The position numbers and the translations under genes are program-made. This document shows, in pieces, positions 1 through 11,104 of a DNA stretch of 64,000 bases (within the stretch, counting starts at the first letter, position 1; each line of letters opens with the position of its first letter). This DNA comes from Amborella trichopoda (taxonomy: Eukaryota; Streptophyta; Magnoliopsida; Amborellales; Amborellaceae). The stretch covers positions 299,415-363,414 of the forward strand of contig NW_006498549.1 of NCBI RefSeq assembly GCF_000471905.2, written 5' to 3'. The notes below the pieces were generated by a model, which was not told where the DNA came from, made no database searches, and was given only the letters and a program-made list of their open reading frames with translations.

Positions 1-235
1 GCCTTGGTCCGTATTGCATGACTTAATTTGCACAACTTTGGTTTAGGTGCACGACGTTAAATAGCACGGTCCAAACTATACGACCATAAACTGTGGCGGA
101 GGTCTAACTGCACGACCCTAAACTGCATGGTACAAGCTATACGACTTTAAACCTATAGTCCACGTCCTAACCGCATGATGTTAAAAGGCTCAGCACCATG
201 GTCAAAACTATACGACCATAAAAGAGTTATGTGAA
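1..235 (-). repeat. 35-bp minisatellite, reverse copy
   Basis: Degenerate units read on the minus strand as GTTTAAGGTCGTGCAG followed by a variable GGACC-type half. They match the long arrays at 4690-5322, 21250-21745 and 50380-51245. The array is cut by the window edge. Confidence 0.75.
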
Positions 236-1072
236 CAAAAATCGGGCACGATGAAAATCCAAAAGGGCATCATGAGTAAAAATGGAAAAATAAGGGTGGA
301 CATGGCTGAATGGTCATGGGTAAAAGAACCCCAAATAAAAGGAACTTGGTGAAAACCGTCTCTACGGCACCGCTTCCCAAGTTCAAGTGAAAATCCACAA
401 AGGACGCTTGGACTAATAAATTGGTTGATGCGGCGTTCGCCTCAACAGGCTGCTAGAGCCCACACTCAAAAAGAAAAATCCCAAGAGTCATAATTCCAGG
501 GCCCCAAAAATATGAGCCTCAAGGAAAAGATTCCGAGAGCCTGAGCCTAGTCGCAAAAACACTCGAAGGGTAGAAAATTCGTTAAGAAAGCAAGACAAGT
601 CTCATGAAGAAGAGCATCATTCCCAGAAGGTTACAAATGTACTCCAAGATGCCGGAGTCTCCTTGAGAAGGCTAAGTCAACCATGACTTTGGACTTGCTA
701 TGTAATGACCTGCACAACAGTGGGTAGGGGTTATACCCAAAGCTGGTCAGCTCGATAAACTGAGGTACCCTACATGTCAAGGAACAACTGATGAACAATG
801 CAGACGAGCGCCGATAAAAGGCTCTTCTGCAGAACAAACAAACAAGAAAGTCATTCCGACCAACCAAAGACACCCATGAAGGCAAGAAACTAACAAATCC
901 AGGGCTAAACCTACTAGAGATTTCAAGGTGATGCCTCGCCAAAATCCCCCTAGCCGACAGGCCCAAACTTTCAGGACTGGCTAACAAAATTCCCTGCACT
1001 GGACTCGGCAAGATGGGACCCACAGAGGTACCATGTTGTTCAAAAGAAAACCTGGTGTAGTAGCAAATAGTG

Positions 1073-1400
1073 CTAACCAAAGGCCCTTTGGTTGTCTATC
1101 CAAAGAAAACCAAACCTAGAGCAAATGAGAACAACACCCTTTGACATGGCACTCAATTGCCAGACGGGCCTGATTTTGACTGACGAGGTCTGTATTAAAT
1201 CCTCACCTTCAGAATCACAAATAGTCCACACGAGGGTGAGGACTTCTATAAGATCCCTCAAAAAGGTCTCTTCTCCCCATAAAGTCACCACAAATGGACC
1301 CCCCGAATAATGCATCCCTATGTCAGAGCAACCTAGTTGCACCATTGCGTGAATCTCCTCGGCATTCATGTGGTCTTCTGACTATGAAGAAAAAAGTAAT
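1073..1400. other. Conserved segment beside the 3' LTR, open on both strands
   Basis: The segment is shared with 48929-49222 in inverted orientation. In one direction both copies carry a peptide like MALNCQ..ILTDEV; in the other both carry a peptide like EVLTL...CDSE and IWQLSAM. I recognise neither. The DNA is conserved enough that both frames look alike, so which one, if any, was coding cannot be decided by eye. It may be the tail of a family-B reading frame or a conserved non-coding element near the polypurine tract. Confidence 0.4.
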
Positions 1401-2774
1401 AAAGCCAAAGGAAATTTTTCGAATGTTGTTCTTCTCTCTTCTCTCAAAGCACAACATTCGACAAGGCAAGCTGTTTGGACACATTTTTCAGCACCTTGGT
1501 CCCCGATGCGAAATAAAGAGGAAGTAGGCCAAAAAAGCCTACAAAATAGTGGAATTTGACAGTCTCATAATGGTCCTAGAGTTGGTTAAGACCTTCATCA
1601 GCACCCCAAAAGGCCACCTGCAAAGTTTTATTTCAATCAGACATTTCTAAGGCAGTGAACATAAAGAAACAATTTCAGTAAAAATTGGCCGCTAGCACCT
1701 GAAATGGACCCCGTAACTAGAACTACATTTTCGGTATGTTAAACAGTTGTGGGACCACCGTCATTGGATTCAACATAGTCGAAAACCCCTGAGGTCAAGT
1801 TTCAGCTTAATAGAGCACTCCAGGACAATGTTATGGGTAAAATACGAAAAAGGGGTAGGCCGCACACTATCCCTGTGTGGCGACCTTGCACCAAAACACC
1901 ATCAGAGGTGGTCGTTTTTACAGTCACAGACAGTGATTTTTGGGGCCCATATCTCACTTGTTTCTAGTCGGATCGTACTCAAATTTGGTGAGTGTGTTTG
2001 TCTCATTAAGACGAGCGTTTCGATATGTGGTATGCCCCATGACAATGCTCAAGCAGGGAGAAAAACTAGAGAGAATTTGTTGATCCTTGAAGAAAATTAC
2101 GGAAAATTCAACAACAGCACGCCACACTCTGGCAGCCAATTAATGACACTCACAAACCCGATCGACATAAAATCAATTGCATTATGTGCGTAAGGTCTGA
2201 GGTTATCTCTGGTCCAAACCTCATGTACGATGAAATTCTGAAATGCACACATGGAGGCATTGAAGTTGCTGTAAATTTCGACCGCTGAATTTCAAGATTA
2301 TAGTAAAAAACTCAAGACGACGAAATCTTCATCCGGACACGAAATCAAGCTGTGTTTGTTGGAACGTGATCGTGATGGAATGATCAGTGTGATTCAACAA
2401 AGAAACTAAAGAAAAACATCGAGAAACGAACACACAATCGATCCAAAGGTTTCATGATTAAAGCAAATTTCATATCTCATGATCATGGCTCAAAAACATA
2501 ATTCATGGCTCAAAGTTGGTATCAAATTGATCGCCATGATGAGCCCTATAAGAAAATAATCATCGACTAAACGGGCATTAGAAAAACTTTGGATCAGTCA
2601 TGGAAGATCACGGAAGTTCTCGAGCAGTAGTAGGGACTATTTTGAAATTCAACACATTGTTAGGTAGGGACAAAACAACCCTTTACACCCATTTTTGGAA
2701 TTTCTTTTAATTCAATTAAATTGTAATTATCTTCAATTTTTGATAGTTTTTTGACGTCCACCCATGCCCAATTC

Positions 2775-2782
2775 TATATAAA
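2775..2782 (+). promoter_or_regulatory. TATA box of LTR copy A
   Basis: TATATAAA follows the conserved phrase CCACCCATG...CCAATTC. The same phrase and box recur at 10823 and, less perfectly, at 35202 and on the minus strand near 47590 and 18045. Conservation across LTR copies supports a core promoter at the U3/R border. Confidence 0.65.
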
Positions 2783-2924
2783 CATGCAAAGCCAAATTGG
2801 AAAGGACTTGCAGTTCATTTCACAGAAGCATCAAAAAAGTTTCAATTTCTTCTTGAGTTAATGGGTGTGTGTTGGAGGGAGAGAAAAAGGAATGAGAAGA
2901 AAAGGGCAGGTACCCTTTGGTTAG

Positions 2925-3300
2925 GTCTCTCTCCTACTCTCTTTCTTCTCCTCTTCTTTCTCTTCCTCTCTCCTCCCCTCTTTCTCTCTTCTCTTCTTTC
3001 TCTTTCTCTCTCCTACCCTCTTTCTTCTCCTCTTCTTTCTCTTCCTCTCTCCTGCCCTCTTTCTCTCTTCTCTTCTTTCTCTTTCTCTCTCCTCCCCTCT
3101 TTTCCCATCCTTATCTTTCTTTCTCTCTCTTCAGCTCATCCCTATCTCTCTTTTTCTCTCTTCTTCTCATCTTTATCTCTCTTCTTCTCATCTCTATCTC
3201 TCTCTCTTCTTCTCATCTCATCTCTCTTTCCCTCTCTTCTTCTCATCTCTCTCTCTTTCTCTCTCTTCTTCTCATCTCTATCTCTCTTTCTATCTCTTCT
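2925..3300 (+). repeat. CT-rich low-complexity tract in LTR A
   Basis: This is nearly pure pyrimidine, built from TCTCTTTCTC and TCTTCTTCTCATCTC blocks. It causes long apparent reading frames on both strands that have no coding character. Similar tracts follow the TATA box in LTR copies B, C and D. Confidence 0.9.
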
Positions 3301-3304
3301 TTTC

Positions 3305-3960
3305 TTAACACGGTCGGTGAAGCTCAACCCCGACTGTGTCCTCTTTCTCTCCTCTTTCCAATACAATCGGTGAAGCTTAGTGTCGATTATGTCCTCTCTC
3401 TCTCCTCTGTCCAATACAGTCGACAAAACTCAACACTGATTGTGTCCTTTCTCTCTCATTTGTCTAGTACAGTCTGTGAAGCTCAGTGTCGATTGTGTCC
3501 TCTCTCATCTCTTTGTCTAGGATAGTCGATGAAGCTCAACGCTGACTGCATCTTCTCCTTCTTCTTAGTCTAACATAGTCGGTGAACCGCAGTGTCAACT
3601 GTGTTCTCTCTCTTCTTTATCTAACACAATCGGTGAAGCTCAGCATCGAGTATGTTCTCTCTCTTCTTTGTCTAACACAACTGGCAAAGCTTAGCACCGA
3701 CTGTGTTCTCTCTTTTCTTTGTCCAACACAGCCGGTGAAGCTTAGCGTTGACTGTGTTCTCTCTCTTTTCTTTGACAAACACAGTCGACGATGCTCAGAG
3801 CTGACTGTGTCCTCTTCCTCATCTTTGTCTACCACAGCCGGCGACGCTCAACAACAACTGTGTCCTCTTCCTCATCTTTTTCCACCACATCCTGGGACGC
3901 TCAGCGTCGATTGTCTCCTCTTCGTCGTCTTTTCCTAATATAGCTGGTGACGCCTAATGC
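3305..3960 (+). repeat. Fold-back minisatellite in LTR A (~50-58 bp unit)
   Basis: About 12 units of the type CACAGTCGGTGAAGCTCAG, then a CGACTGTG arm, then a CT-rich spacer. Each unit has inverted arms around a short loop, for example ACACAGTC with GACTGTGT near 3780. It sits where the 47-bp array lies in copies B and C, but its unit sequence differs. Confidence 0.8.
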
Positions 3961-4689
3961 CGTCTGTTTTCTTCTCTCTTCTCTCTCACTCTTCTACTCC
4001 TTTCTTTCTCTTCCTCTCCTTTCTATTCTCTTCTTCGTCTGTTATCTTACATCTTATTCTTTATTTATTATCTCCATTCTTTCTGTTATCCTTTCGTTTG
4101 ATTAAGGGCATTGAGATTAGCCTAACATGGTAGTCCTGTCATCTAGCCGTAATGTTGTTGTTCCAGAATTGCTGTACCCTCTTTATTTCCACGACTGACT
4201 AACCATTATGTCTATCTAAGATGTTCTTTGAGTCCTTTTTGCTAATGGACTCAGGCTGTCGGAATATTTTCCTTGAAGCTCATATTTTTGGGTCCTTATA
4301 TTGTGACACTAGGGATTTTTCTCTTTGAATGAGAGCTGAAGCTGCTTATAGAAGCAAACGCTGCATCACCCTTTGCGAGTTTTCACCTGGACTGAGGTGG
4401 CGGCACCGTAAAAAAGGTTTTCACCAACTTCCTTTTATTTGGGGCTCTTTTACTCATGACCTTGAGGGCATATCAACCCTTTTCATTTGTTTTATCTCTT
4501 GGTGCCCTTTTGGGTTTTCATTGTGCCCGAGTATTATTCTCACGGAACTCTTTTATTCATGGTTTTGTGATCCTGCCCTTCCATCATTTTTACTCATGGC
4601 GTTCCCTTATCTAGGTATACACCATGGCCGCTCTTTTTCATTTTTTTTTTTTTTGTGAAGGCATGTTTAAAGTCATGCCTTCGGGACCT

Positions 4690-5322
4690 GTGTGAAGCCT
4701 TTTAGCGTCGTGCAGCCAGGACGTGCACTATAGTTTAGGGTCATACAGCTGGACCGTGATGGAGATGGATGACAGTCTTTGGAGGCCATGGAGTGAGTAT
4801 GGTGGTGGTTTTGACACACTTGGGGAAGATGGCATGAGGCTACTTGTGAAAGATGGATGATGTATGGATCATAGGTGGATAGTGGTGACCCACTAACTGA
4901 CAGTGAGTATGGATGGTGGAACGGTTCGCCGTTTCGTAAGCATGGGTAAAACTCATTGGGGAATGATGGATAATGGTAATGAAGTGAGAGGACTCACTGG
5001 GGAAGCAATTAGAGTGGCATGCACTTAAAGACGGGTCGATTAGGGAAGGCCTGCGTGAAGATGCACGTAAAGGGCGTGTGCACATGTACAGTAACATCTT
5101 TAAGGTGCAAAGCAGTTTAAAGTCATATGGTCAGGACGTGCACTATGGTTTAAGGTCACATAGCTTGGACCGTGGTTATACAGTTTAAAGTCATGCAAGT
5201 AGGGCCATGCAGTTTAAGGTCGTGCAACTAGACCTTCGTTACAGTCTAATGTCATAATAGTTTAGACCATGCAGTATAGGGTCGTGCACATAGACCATGG
5301 CTATGCAGTTTAAGGTCATGCA
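4690..5322 (+). repeat. 35-bp minisatellite, broken by the chromovirus
   Basis: Degenerate units of the type GTGCAGTTTAAGGTCATGCA then GCAYGGACCATGGCT. Diverged non-repeat sequence lies between about 4740 and 5100, and clear units resume at 5100-5322. The last unit stops at 5322 and its second half is found at 20239. Confidence 0.7.
5318..5322 (+). repeat. Target-site duplication, left (ATGCA)
   Basis: ATGCA precedes the chromovirus 5' LTR. ATGTA follows the 3' LTR at 20234-20238, one transition apart. Removing the element and one copy restores a normal 35-bp unit, which supports these ends. Confidence 0.8.
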
Positions 5323-5349
5323 CATAGCGACCCAAATTTATTGAGCATG

Positions 5350-5705
5350 ATGAAGTCGTTGCCATGCAGTCGTGCGACGATAAGAGAGAGAGGAAGAAGA
5401 TAGTGAGTGCACGGCGATAGTGAAGAGCGCACGCAGCGGTAGCGAAGAGCTTGTGGCCCTAGTGACGAGCGCGCGATGATAGTGAGAGTGCGACGATAGT
5501 GAGAGTGCGACGATAGTGAGCAAGCAGTGATAGTGAAGAGCGCGCGGGGCGATAGTGAAGAGTGTGTGCGGCGATAGTGAAGAGCGTGCGCAGCGGTAGC
5601 AAAGAGTGCGTGGCAGTAGTGAAGAGTGTGAGAGGCAATAGTGAGTGCGAGGCGATAGTAAGTACGTGACAGCAGAAGAGAGCGCGGCAGTGGGTGCTCG
5701 ACAGA
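5350..5705 (+). repeat. GCGATAGTGA minisatellite in 5' LTR
   Basis: A degenerate ~20-bp unit of the type GAGCGCGCGGCGATAGTGAA is repeated about 15 times. A shorter version lies at the matching place in the 3' LTR (15600-15835). In the relative at 42594-45255 the same place holds a different array (CCGGCGCTACAC type). Confidence 0.85.
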
Positions 5706-7434
5706 GAAAACGCAACGCGGCGAATATAAGGAATAGAGACATGCGAAGATAGGCCAGCGTCGTGCATCTACCACCATGAGTGTTGTCATTAGACCGTCGG
5801 GACTGTTGGAGTAGGGTGGCCCTTGAGGGACTACCTCTTTTTCCTATTTTTCCCCTTTTTCCTTCCCTCTTCAGGTGTCACCCCCTTGTTGCCACATCAC
5901 CCCCTTCTTCTAGTCACTTGGAGGTGGCTTGTTGTAACTTCTCCCTCCCTCCTCTCAAAAGTCATTTTACCCCCTCATCTCTCTCTCTCTCATTCTTAGA
6001 ACCTTTTCCCTTAGGAATTTCATGAATCACTTTGTGGCTTGAGGAATTAGTTAGAGCTTGGAGAAGAAAACTGTGGAAAGGAAGATTGGATGTCACTTTT
6101 GATATTAAGGTAAGTGGATTACTACCCCTTGCATCAAGTTGTATGAAGCATGAATTTAAGCATGTATGAAGCATGATTTAGGCATGAATGACGCTTGTGT
6201 TTAAGCACGAAATGAGACATGAGGTTGTATAAAAATTGGGTGAAAGAATAAGATAGCATGAAAATGTGCTTTGTTTTTCTAGAAATTTTGCCTTCTTTGT
6301 ATGAATGGTTAGGTGCTGTTATTATTTCTGTTGAGCCCAAAAATTTGTGGGTTATGCCCTTGTGACTCTATTTTAAGCAAGATTTGGTTTCATGTTGATT
6401 TCTTAGATGGATTTGAATTTATGAAATAGTTTCTGGAACATGTCATGCTTGCACTGTAATTTTCCACAGAATTCGCCTGCTGTTGTGATAAGATTTTGAA
6501 TGAGAAAATGATATCCGATTGACCTCAAATTACTACCATTGGAAAGATCTATGAGTCTATTTTGATTTTTATGTTTATGACTAGTTGATATTGTTGATAG
6601 TTTAGAGGATATAGTTTATTTTATGCCCACATGTCACTGTTAGTAGACTTTGGTAATTTCCAGGAATGTTACTTCTATTGTACTGAGAGCTTGATCAAGA
6701 AATTAAAGCCCAAGTGATACTAACCACTGCCATTGGAAATATTTCTAAGTCTGTTTCAATATTCATGTCACATCTTGTTCTGATTCTTTAGGTATATAAA
6801 TCTCTACTTAAAAACATGCCAGTAGTGTGTCACTGTGGACAGTTTTATTAAAAAATGCAGAACTGGAGTCTCTGATGTCACAGATTTTGATGAACCAAAT
6901 GAAGTATGTTTTCCTTCAAACCACCACCATTTGAAATATTTAAGAGGAATATTAGGATCACATATTTATAACGTGTCAAAATTCTCATTAATTTAAGAGG
7001 TATATGTTTATTTGTTACAATATGTCACTGTGGGTAGCTTTCTATAAAACTCAAAATTGATACCTCAGTTGCCATGGACTTTGACTAACCAAAATGGGTT
7101 AATTTTCTTCCAAACCACTTCCATTTGAACGGTTCATGAGTAAGCTTAAATTCACATGTTGAGAACTTTTTGAAATTTCTTCTCGATTGTGAGTTATGAA
7201 GTAATTTTTTAAGAGATATCATTGCTTTTACTGTATAACATATTTCAGAGGAAATGTCTCTATTTTCTCAAACATTTGAGGGCCTCAACGAGGTCTAATT
7301 GCTTTCAAACTCCCCCATTTGAAAGATAGTTGTGTTTAGAGTAAAATTGGTTTGGGAACCATCTTTAAATCCAAACAAATTGAAAGGCATGACCTATTTT
7401 TGATCGGATGTCACTACCTAGAATTGCAGGAAAT

Positions 7435-7650
7435 GTGACCTCGACACTGATATTCTGTGACTCTGATATTGTGATCATATAATATTGATACTGGTATAAC
7501 ATGATACTGATATTATTATTTTGTGACATTAATAGTGTCATTCTATAATATTGAAACTGTTGTTTTGTGATATTGATACTATCATTCTGTGTTATTGATG
7601 CTGTCATTCTATGATACTGATACTGTCATACTGCGATAGTTGTGAATATG
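7435..7650 (+). repeat. TGATACTG-type degenerate repeat in 5' LTR
   Basis: A degenerate repeat built from TGATATTGTGA, TGATACTGATA and TCATTCTATGA blocks with irregular spacing. It is AT-rich and has no coding character. It directly precedes the CAATGG palindrome array. Confidence 0.65.
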
Positions 7651-7699
7651 AAGATGGGATTCTGTTATATGAATATTGATATATATGTCATGAACGCTA

Positions 7700-8130
7700 C
7701 GCAATGGGTCCCCCATTGGTAGTAAACTTTTTGATTCGGCAATATAAATACTGATATCTGACCGCTCTGCAATGGGTCCTCCATTGGTAATAGATATTGT
7801 GATTCTGTTATATTGGTATTGCTATATCATGATCGCTATGCAATGGGTCCCGCATTGGTAGTGGATAATCTGATTCTGTTATATGAACTCTGATATATGC
7901 GATTTCTGGCCACTATGCAATGGGTCCTCCATTGGTAGTGGATATTCTTTTTCGGTTATACGAATTCAGTTACATGTGATTTTCGGCCACTATGCAATGG
8001 GTTCTCCATTGGTAGTGGATATTCTGTACGTCGACTCCTATGATAGGAGTGGAGTCGGGAGGTAACTGTAAATAACTGGGAGGGTCTCGCCCCCCAATTT
8101 TCATAGGCACTACTCATTGGTTCTCCAATT
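7700..8130 (+). repeat. Array of CAATGG/CCATTG palindromes
   Basis: Six cores at about 7702, 7770, 7841, 7918, 7995 and 8114, each CAATGG or a close variant, a five-base centre such as GTCCT, then CCATTG or a variant. Spacing is 68, 71, 77, 77 and 119 bp. Spacer text is also shared (GGTAGTGGATATTCTG). Only the last core is seen in the 3' LTR, at about 19320. CCAAT-like sequences are known as plant promoter elements; a regulatory role here is only inferred. Confidence 0.85.
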
Positions 8131-8951
8131 GTAGTATAACGCCTTACCGCCTGAGGGCATAAGGAGAAAGTCATGTCTTGCAAGGCCGAAGTCTATTGAA
8201 AACCCAAAAGCGCACTGGGGATTGTGTGTGTGAGTGAGGATCTTACGAAGTAGGGCCCCCACTTGTCATTGTCCTTCCTCCTGAATGAGGGTAGAAGTTC
8301 CAAGTTCAGGAATGGCTTAGCCTGATCGATGTGGCTTCTACTTCGAGAGTATCGTAATCTGTTTTGTTTGTCTGAATTCAGTATTCTGTATGAACATCTG
8401 ACTATAAGTGTGATATGCATAAAGGTGAATGTCATCTTAAGAACAAGTAAAGTTTTGATAACTGAATCTTACCCCCTTTATACAACAATTATACGTACTC
8501 TGATATATGACCATACTCTATGTGACAAATGCAATTTCTGATAGACTATGGGCATGTTATCTTGTATTTATTGATAGTCGAACATGCTAGTGCAGTGATC
8601 TACTTACTGTGCTTATTGCTGACTCCTCTTATTTCATCTGTGTAGAGTGTTAGTACCTGACCGCATGTGGTGAGCAGCTGACCGGTGATAGCAGGGGTTT
8701 GAAGTTCAAACCGGTTCAGAGCTTCTTTTGGCTTTGTAGGTGTGTGGTGGCATTGCCACGTGTTGTTCTATTTGATGTAATATTTTGAGATGAATGTTAC
8801 GCTTGTAAGCCTTAAACTTTATTTTAAAAACCATTGAGGATAAGTGAAGTCAATGGTTTTAATTTATTTAGCTTTCAGTTCTTGTTGAATGAGTTTTATC
8901 TTCTTTTCGTGGTTTTTTTTTATTTCTCACTTTTAATACATGTTGATGCGA

Positions 8952-8963
8952 TGGTATCAGAGC
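8952..8963 (+). other. Primer binding site, tRNA-Met type
   Basis: TGGTATCAGAGC is the usual plant LTR-element primer site complementary to the 3' end of initiator tRNA-Met. It lies just after the 5' LTR and about 100 bp before the gag start. Confidence 0.9.
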
Positions 8964-9058
8964 AGCCAGGATAGGATTTTTGGCCTAGGGAGTTAAGAAG
9001 TGTCTTTAGAATAGTTTTGGGTAGATTAGTAATTGATTGCTTGTGTCGTAGGTCAAAG

Positions 9059-9420
9059 ATGACGAGGACCCGTATCAGCAATAAGGGTTCCAGCAATGAG
9101 AATACAGAGGCCCTAAGGAAAATTTTCAAGACCTTAGGGGCCATGGCTCAAGCTGTGGAAGATTGTGGGGAGTTCCAACTGAGAATAAAAGGTAAATTAA
9201 GACCCCCGCCATCTAGAAATGCTGGTAGGAGGGTTTATGAATCCTATAGGGGAAGGGCTCAACCGTGTGTGGTTAAGATCCAAAAGATTTTCTAGGGGAT
9301 GTGAAGGAGAACCAGTGCCCATCATGCTCATACTACGGGCTGAGCAACCATCTCGTGATCGAGTGTCGTCGAAGAATGGGAGCGTGTTATGGCTGTGACA
9401 GACATGACCACGAAGTCAAA
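9059..9420 (+). pseudogene. Chromovirus gag, 5' piece
   Basis: The frame opens MTRTRISNKGSSNEN at 9059, shortly after the primer site. A cysteine/histidine-rich block between 9315 and 9420 (CPSCSYYGL, then CYGCDRHDH) looks like the zinc-binding region of a chromovirus gag. Gag would form the particle core. The piece is broken and is interrupted further on by a solo LTR. It is short for a gag, so much of the capsid part is absent. Confidence 0.7.
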
Positions 9421-9518
9421 GCTGTTAAGTGATGAGGTCAAAAAAGAAGAAGTTAAAACCTCCACCTTCAAGATATTCACAAGGTAAAAGAGATCAGTGA
9501 AGTGGTGAGACTTCGAAG

Positions 9519-9523
9519 ACCCC
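9519..9523 (+). repeat. Target-site duplication, left (ACCCC)
   Basis: ACCCC before the solo LTR pairs with ACCTC at 12666-12670, one transition apart. Confidence 0.65.
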
Positions 9524-10822
9524 TGTTTGAAAGTATTTTTCAGTGCCTTGGTCCTTCGTAGGCAGCAAGTCAATAAAGCCTACGAAACAGTGAAAATTCC
9601 TAACAATCTAAGAATGGCACCAGAATTCGTCAAAATCATCATCAACACTCCAAAAGACCACCTACCAAGTTTCGTTGTATTTTGACATGTCAAAGGCAGT
9701 GAACACAAAGGAACAATTTTCGAAAAAATGGCCCCTTACATCCTGAAAAGGACCCTACAACTGGAACTACATTTTCAACATCTCAAATAACTTTAGGACC
9801 ACCGCCATTAGATCTGATACGGTCGAAAACCTTTATGGGTCAAGTTTCGGCTTAATCCAACACTCCAGAATATAGATATGAGCAAAACATTGAAACAGGA
9901 GGGCCACACACTATTCCCGTGTTGCCTCACTACACCAAAACACCATTAAAGGTGGTTGTCTTTATAGTCACGGGCAGTCACTTTTGGGGCCTGTAACTCA
10001 CTCGTTCTAATTCGGATCGCTCCCAATTTTGGTGAGCGTATTCGTCTCATCAAGATGAACACTTCGATATGTGGCACCCCTCGAGACGATGTCCGAGCAG
10101 GAAGAAAAGCTAGAGAGATGTTGCCAATCTGTGAAGAAATTGCAGAAAATTCAGCAGCGACATGCCTCGCTCGATTGACAAAATCACGATGCTCGCGCAA
10201 CAGATCAAGCGAAGCCAATTTCATTGTGTGCGTAAGGTACAGAGCTATCATTGGTGCGACCTCGTACATGATGGACGGTCATATTTCATGCATGAAGCAG
10301 ATGAAGTAACTGAAATTCCGGCCGCCATTTTTAAATTCTAACCAAAACTCAACAAGTTGTGAAATCATTGTTCGGGTGCCAAATCGCGTCCCGTTTGTTG
10401 CCACGCGATTGTGACGACATGCTTACTGCACTACGATGAAAAAATTATAGAAAAACATCAAGGAATGAGCACACTATTTATCCGAAGTTTTCAAGATTCA
10501 AACAAATTTCAAGTCTCGTGATCATGATTCAAAAACATGATTCATGGCTCGATTTTAGTATCATAACGATTGCTGTGTCGAGCCTTACAAGATAGCAATA
10601 ATCTTTCGATCAAACGGGCATTAGTGCAACCCTGGGTTAGCCACGAAAGATAAAGCAAGTTCTCAGGCAGCAGAAGGGATTGTTTTGAAATTCCACACTT
10701 TGCTAGGCAGAGGCAAAACAATCTTTTGCAACCATTTCTAGATTTTATTTTAATTCAATTAAATCTTAATTTTCAACAATTAAGTTTAATTTTGATCAAT
10801 CCACCCATGTTTGGGCACAATT

Positions 10823-10829
10823 TATATAA
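10823..10829 (+). promoter_or_regulatory. TATA box of solo LTR
   Basis: TATATAA lies at the same place as the box at 2775 in copy A, after CCACCCATGTTTGGGCACAA. An AATAAAA signal follows at 10893, giving a short R region. Confidence 0.65.
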
Positions 10830-11019
10830 CCAGGCACTGCCTCATTGTAAAAGGAAACCCCCCTCGGCCTTTAGTCGACGGTTTGAAGATTGAATAAAAA
10901 TTTAGATTCCTTGCTTGAGTTAGTGAGTACGTCTTGGAGAGAGAGAGGAGAGAAGAAAGAGTCGATAGCCTTCGAGCAAGAAACTTTCTCTCTACTCCCT
11001 CTTTATGTCCTTCTTTTCT

Positions 11020-11052
11020 CTCTTTTTCTCTCATCTTCTCTTTCATCTCTCT

Positions 11053-11100
<48 letters not shown>
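11020..11100 (+). repeat. CT microsatellite
   Basis: A run of TC dinucleotides with few interruptions between the AATAAAA signal and the fold-back array. Confidence 0.9.
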
Positions 11101-11101
<1 letters not shown>

Positions 11102-11104
11102 TAA

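Larger units (their letters stand above)
1..1471 (+). mobile_element. Family-B Ty3/gypsy 3' interior (X module, reverse)
   Basis: This stretch is the reverse complement of about 48883-50480 and lies directly upstream of a family-B LTR, as it does in the right-hand copy (48883 abutting 45557-48882). The same junction in two places suggests it is the interior next to the 3' LTR. It contains part of a 35-bp repeat array (1-235) and a segment open on both strands (1073-1400). It is an old, broken fragment. The family assignment rests on gag and protease pieces elsewhere in the window, so it is an inference. Confidence 0.6.
1472..4219 (+). mobile_element. Family-B LTR, copy A
   Basis: The copy starts with TGTTTGGACACATTTTTCAG after a short purine-leaning stretch. 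It runs colinear with the solo LTR at 9524-12665: a ~1.3 kb U3 with a TATA box, a transcribed start, a CT-rich tract, a fold-back minisatellite and a conserved tail. Comparable starts occur at 9524, 48882 (-) and 19291 (-). X sequence lies on both sides in opposite orientations. It is an old copy that differs from the other copies at many positions. Confidence 0.75.
4220..5322 (+). mobile_element. Family-B X module, forward, part 1 (interrupted)
   Basis: This is colinear with about 49500-50700. It includes the phrase TTTTCCTTGAAGCTCAT and a TTTTACTCATG-rich block, then enters the 35-bp array. The copy is interrupted at 5322 by the chromovirus and resumes at 20234. Together with 1-1471 it flanks LTR copy A with X sequence in opposite orientations. 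Confidence 0.65.
5323..8950 (+). mobile_element. Chromovirus 5' LTR
   Basis: It aligns with 15547-17095 and 19292-20233 over most of its length, from CCAAATTTA.TGAGCATGATGAAGTC to the phrase CACTTTTAATA.GTGTTGATGC. It is followed by the primer site at 8952. It carries three internal arrays (5350-5705, 7435-7650, 7700-8130). LTRs of about 3.6 kb or more are long even for plant gypsy elements. A diverged relative in reverse lies at 42594-45255. Confidence 0.85.

Noticed and set aside
2861-3525. Plus-strand frames of 170 and 202 codons
   Set aside because: They follow the CT tract and fold-back array of LTR copy A in two frames; no coding signal.
5345-5789. Minus-strand frames rich in Ser, Leu, His and Tyr
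   Set aside because: Three overlapping frames across the GCGATAGTGA array; a repeat product.
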